Shown here piece after piece: positions 63,401 through 64,000 of a DNA stretch of 64,000 bases (position 1 is its first letter; each line of letters starts with the position of its first letter). The notes under the pieces were generated by a model. The model was given only the letters and a program-made list of their open reading frames with translations. It was not told the DNA's origin and did not search any database. The translations under genes and the position numbers were made by a program. The stretch comes from CAZBMJ01 sp964493205 (lineage in GTDB: Bacteria > Myxococcota > UBA727 > JABDBI01): assembly GCA_964493205.1 (NCBI GenBank), contig CAZBMJ010000005.1:18057-82056 (forward strand). Reading direction: 5' to 3'.

Positions 63401-63730
63401 ATTTTTATCACTATTGTCTGATTGTAAAATATCTAAAATTTTACTTGCATCATTATTATTATATTCAGATATTATATTAACAAAAAATAAGATTAATCTA
63501 CTCATATATCGATGATAATAAATATCTTCTTGAATATTATTTAAATAATTATTAGAAAATTTTTCTATAAGATTTGTTATAGGATTATTTTGAATGTGTT
63601 GAGAGTGAGCATGAAAACCATTTAATAATTCATAATTTCTTTCAAGATAATTATCATTTGTAATAATAGGAATAAAGTTAGAGCCAAAAGCAAAATGGGT
63701 AAATAATAATGCTAATAAAAATCTTTTCAT
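60440..63730 (-). CDS. Large exported protein of unknown function with basic patch
   Basis: 1096 residues. Signal peptide (MKRFLLALLFTHFAFGS), then about 700 residues of Asn/Lys/Tyr-rich predominantly helical sequence (no recognised domain), a very basic low-complexity linker of Lys/Gln/Ser/Pro (about residues 745-830, with repeated KKKQKKQNTSKPKKIPSKK), a further basic cluster KKTPKKRRIKKKVREF (about 865-880) and an acidic helical C-terminal domain of about 200 residues. The basic clusters resemble bipartite nuclear localisation signals or nucleic-acid contacts. GGA lies about 8 bases before the ATG. Candidate host-directed protein; inferred only from layout. Confidence 0.65.
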   Translation of the reverse strand: MKRFLLALLFTHFAFGSNFIPIITNDNYLERNYELLNGFHAHSQHIQNNPITNLIEKFSNNYLNNIQEDIYYHRYMSRLILFFVNIISEYNNNDASKILDILQSDNSDKNAIDYAEELYLKYGKNLIKGAEIAFKESITIYDLNNLQLNKASGIDVVYSNKNIINNHLINMIFFKLLKSDPHGIITSESLGIRLPVHIWFKLIIADQRTKMLIYKGQQKNMQMYDLKVIIEDSFKSDILDNEKKLYQLLNNIFLFSYEDFMVIENSFKIIKNTEDLKNFNKKKHFFLFRSICYKNKNNKLPILMKSIFERIIMNDNRNYCNFLYKEELISNLNSIDFYDDNKKNETIDSIVNRYSKDIFYLFKDSHYYDEHVSELLNKGYFDEAHSYGKTLKGAYNKTWLSFVSNSNNKLDLKGIIKLLNKYDYAFIQQFDNIAKMLRENLNKEFLDNYDEVIKGLNYEPFKNVKIIDYEYSFSYEFEKIRAYRYNIEIFKVLFLKLVRDKIIKNNHSVEEITAELKKYGNVKFNNQSINLFDKHDFYLNSIDGLSYKTRNKKLSGIDVFIFNKYLRETFLKIFFMSDNRCGIKNALINSDKLNIKLTFFKWCNLWQTVHKIATKQQKLIDNIFNQIVSNYKSIDSFIDYNNKHCFLDVYIIGNDKKSLREKLFRYYLYQSNNDLINALNLDSKNTELKEILRANFNLFLSKIKYDNKVLVSSDLPLFEQQDKDIIDEYFAEIIKQEQHSNFGVKKKKQKKQNTSKPKKIPSKKFVVKIPELIIKDPKSKNENKNQKKQNFKTSKSNQKKETADKPKQVTKELEKKDSLSEAINYLKYKLTGQRRNFLQQQKNNTQEILILPSITIAETNESSTEESIKKTPKKRRIKKKVREFIEQCRVVKDAVVDVYNGQMPSIPLPSIFYSQNSFHRIFESHKSFLKDRAKTKEDYEKIAKEISRNFHYNILALDEFISQALNEPSFEKNQERNRLVYEAWCLMHQTLNSPLNQQVDISNLVQQVSNAFYALDEYYIDFFNFVEANSLYYNFAQQLLKVDGTMSEEDLANLLTWTAGEIKYKQFLSDKALNFPNLYGNIIKYSKELQKKISIY

Positions 63731-64000
63731 ATTTTTTCCGTGCTACTGCATCATGAATAAGTTCGCGAATCTTATTAGCATGACCGTGAATTTGGTCAAT
63801 AGAACACATAGGGCCTGCATATAAAAAATAATGTCGGTGCAGAAGCCAATACATATGAAATTGAAATCTTAAATTTAACCTCAATTTTGGATAAGCGAGG
63901 TGATGGAATTATATTTTCAGCCCTTCCCTACGTAGCGTGACTTGTTCACGCTCATATGATTACCCATAAGTATTGATTAGTTAATCTGAGTTTTGGATAA
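63731..64000. other. Gene-poor right edge with short hairpin and direct repeat
   Basis: About 270 bases where I see no supported gene. A minus-strand frame of 68 codons ends inside the neighbouring gene (63678-63884) and has no ribosome site or recognised motif. AGCGTGA-CTTGT-TCACGCT (63936-63954) forms a 7-pair hairpin, and TTTTGGATAA occurs at 63886-63895 and again at 63991-64000. It may be upstream sequence of the large gene plus the remnant of something larger. Confidence 0.35.

Noticed and set aside
63678..63884. 68-codon minus-strand frame at the right edge
   Set aside because: No ribosome site, no motif, and it runs into the signal-peptide region of the 1096-residue gene in another frame; kept only as a note within the edge region.
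1..64000. tRNA, rRNA, IS elements or prophage genes
   Set aside because: I looked in the intergenic stretches for cloverleaf patterns, transposase frames and terminal inverted repeats and saw none that I could support; the XerD-like gene sits in a housekeeping block and is not an integrase.

Overview
The window is AT-rich (by eye about one third G+C), densely coded on both strands, and Gram-negative in character. It carries a TolR/TolA-like/TolB set, lipoproteins with lipoboxes, a lytic transglycosylase, an amidase, menD (menaquinone) and a PpsR/PpsA pair. The proteins that stand out are exported: ankyrin-repeat lipoproteins, an OTU-like cysteine-protease lipoprotein, a ubiquitin-like fold behind a signal peptide, MopE-type metal-binding and disintegrin-like Cys-rich lipoproteins with integrin-alpha-like propellers, and large signal-peptide proteins with nuclear-localisation-like basic patches. 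This suggests a bacterium living in or on a eukaryotic host. The MopE-type and DUF4215-like modules are common in deltaproteobacterial and Bdellovibrio-like lineages, but the phylum cannot be fixed from this window.

Layout. 0-6 kb: exported proteins (CoiA-like fragment, secreted methyltransferase, lipoprotein, S41 protease relative lacking its catalytic residues, OTU lipoprotein, Pro/Tyr/acid-rich membrane protein). 6-14 kb: housekeeping block amidase-xerD-[toxin-antitoxin]-scpA-scpB-rluB-pgsA-uvrB. 14-19 kb: tandem family of three ankyrin lipoproteins with duplicated spacers, interrupted by a 100-N assembly gap. 19-22 kb: small CPTRC-repeat secreted protein, sugar-kinase-like gene and alanine dehydrogenase. 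22-30 kb: three paralogous Cys-rich lipoproteins, two of them with C-terminal seven-bladed FG-GAP propellers, sharing a DNA tract of about 520 bp that reads as identical.

30-33 kb: parA-parB and an exported protein. 33-37 kb: unknown exported proteins. 37-41 kb: ppsR and ppsA diverging with start codons one base apart, then a DUF4143 ATPase. 41-44 kb: mutL-miaA-small secreted protein. 44-48 kb: ubiquitin-like exported protein, menD and a HAD-like exported protein. 48-53 kb: tolR-tolA-tolB, a periplasmic HMA lipoprotein and a lytic transglycosylase. 53-57 kb: two Cys-rich exported proteins, a symporter-histidine-kinase fusion and an extra 55-residue ORF. 57-60 kb: plsC-SDR-kamA-like operon. 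60-64 kb: secreted ankyrin protein and a 1096-residue exported protein.

How it fits together: conserved genes maintain the chromosome (XerD, ScpAB, ParAB, UvrB, MutL), envelope and metabolism. The accessory genes between them nearly all encode exported or surface proteins. Two suggest interference with host ubiquitin signalling (OTU-like catalytic motifs; ubiquitin-like domain) and three suggest host adhesion (integrin/disintegrin-like). Function is inferred from motifs only. No rRNA, tRNA, CRISPR array or insertion sequence was recognised.
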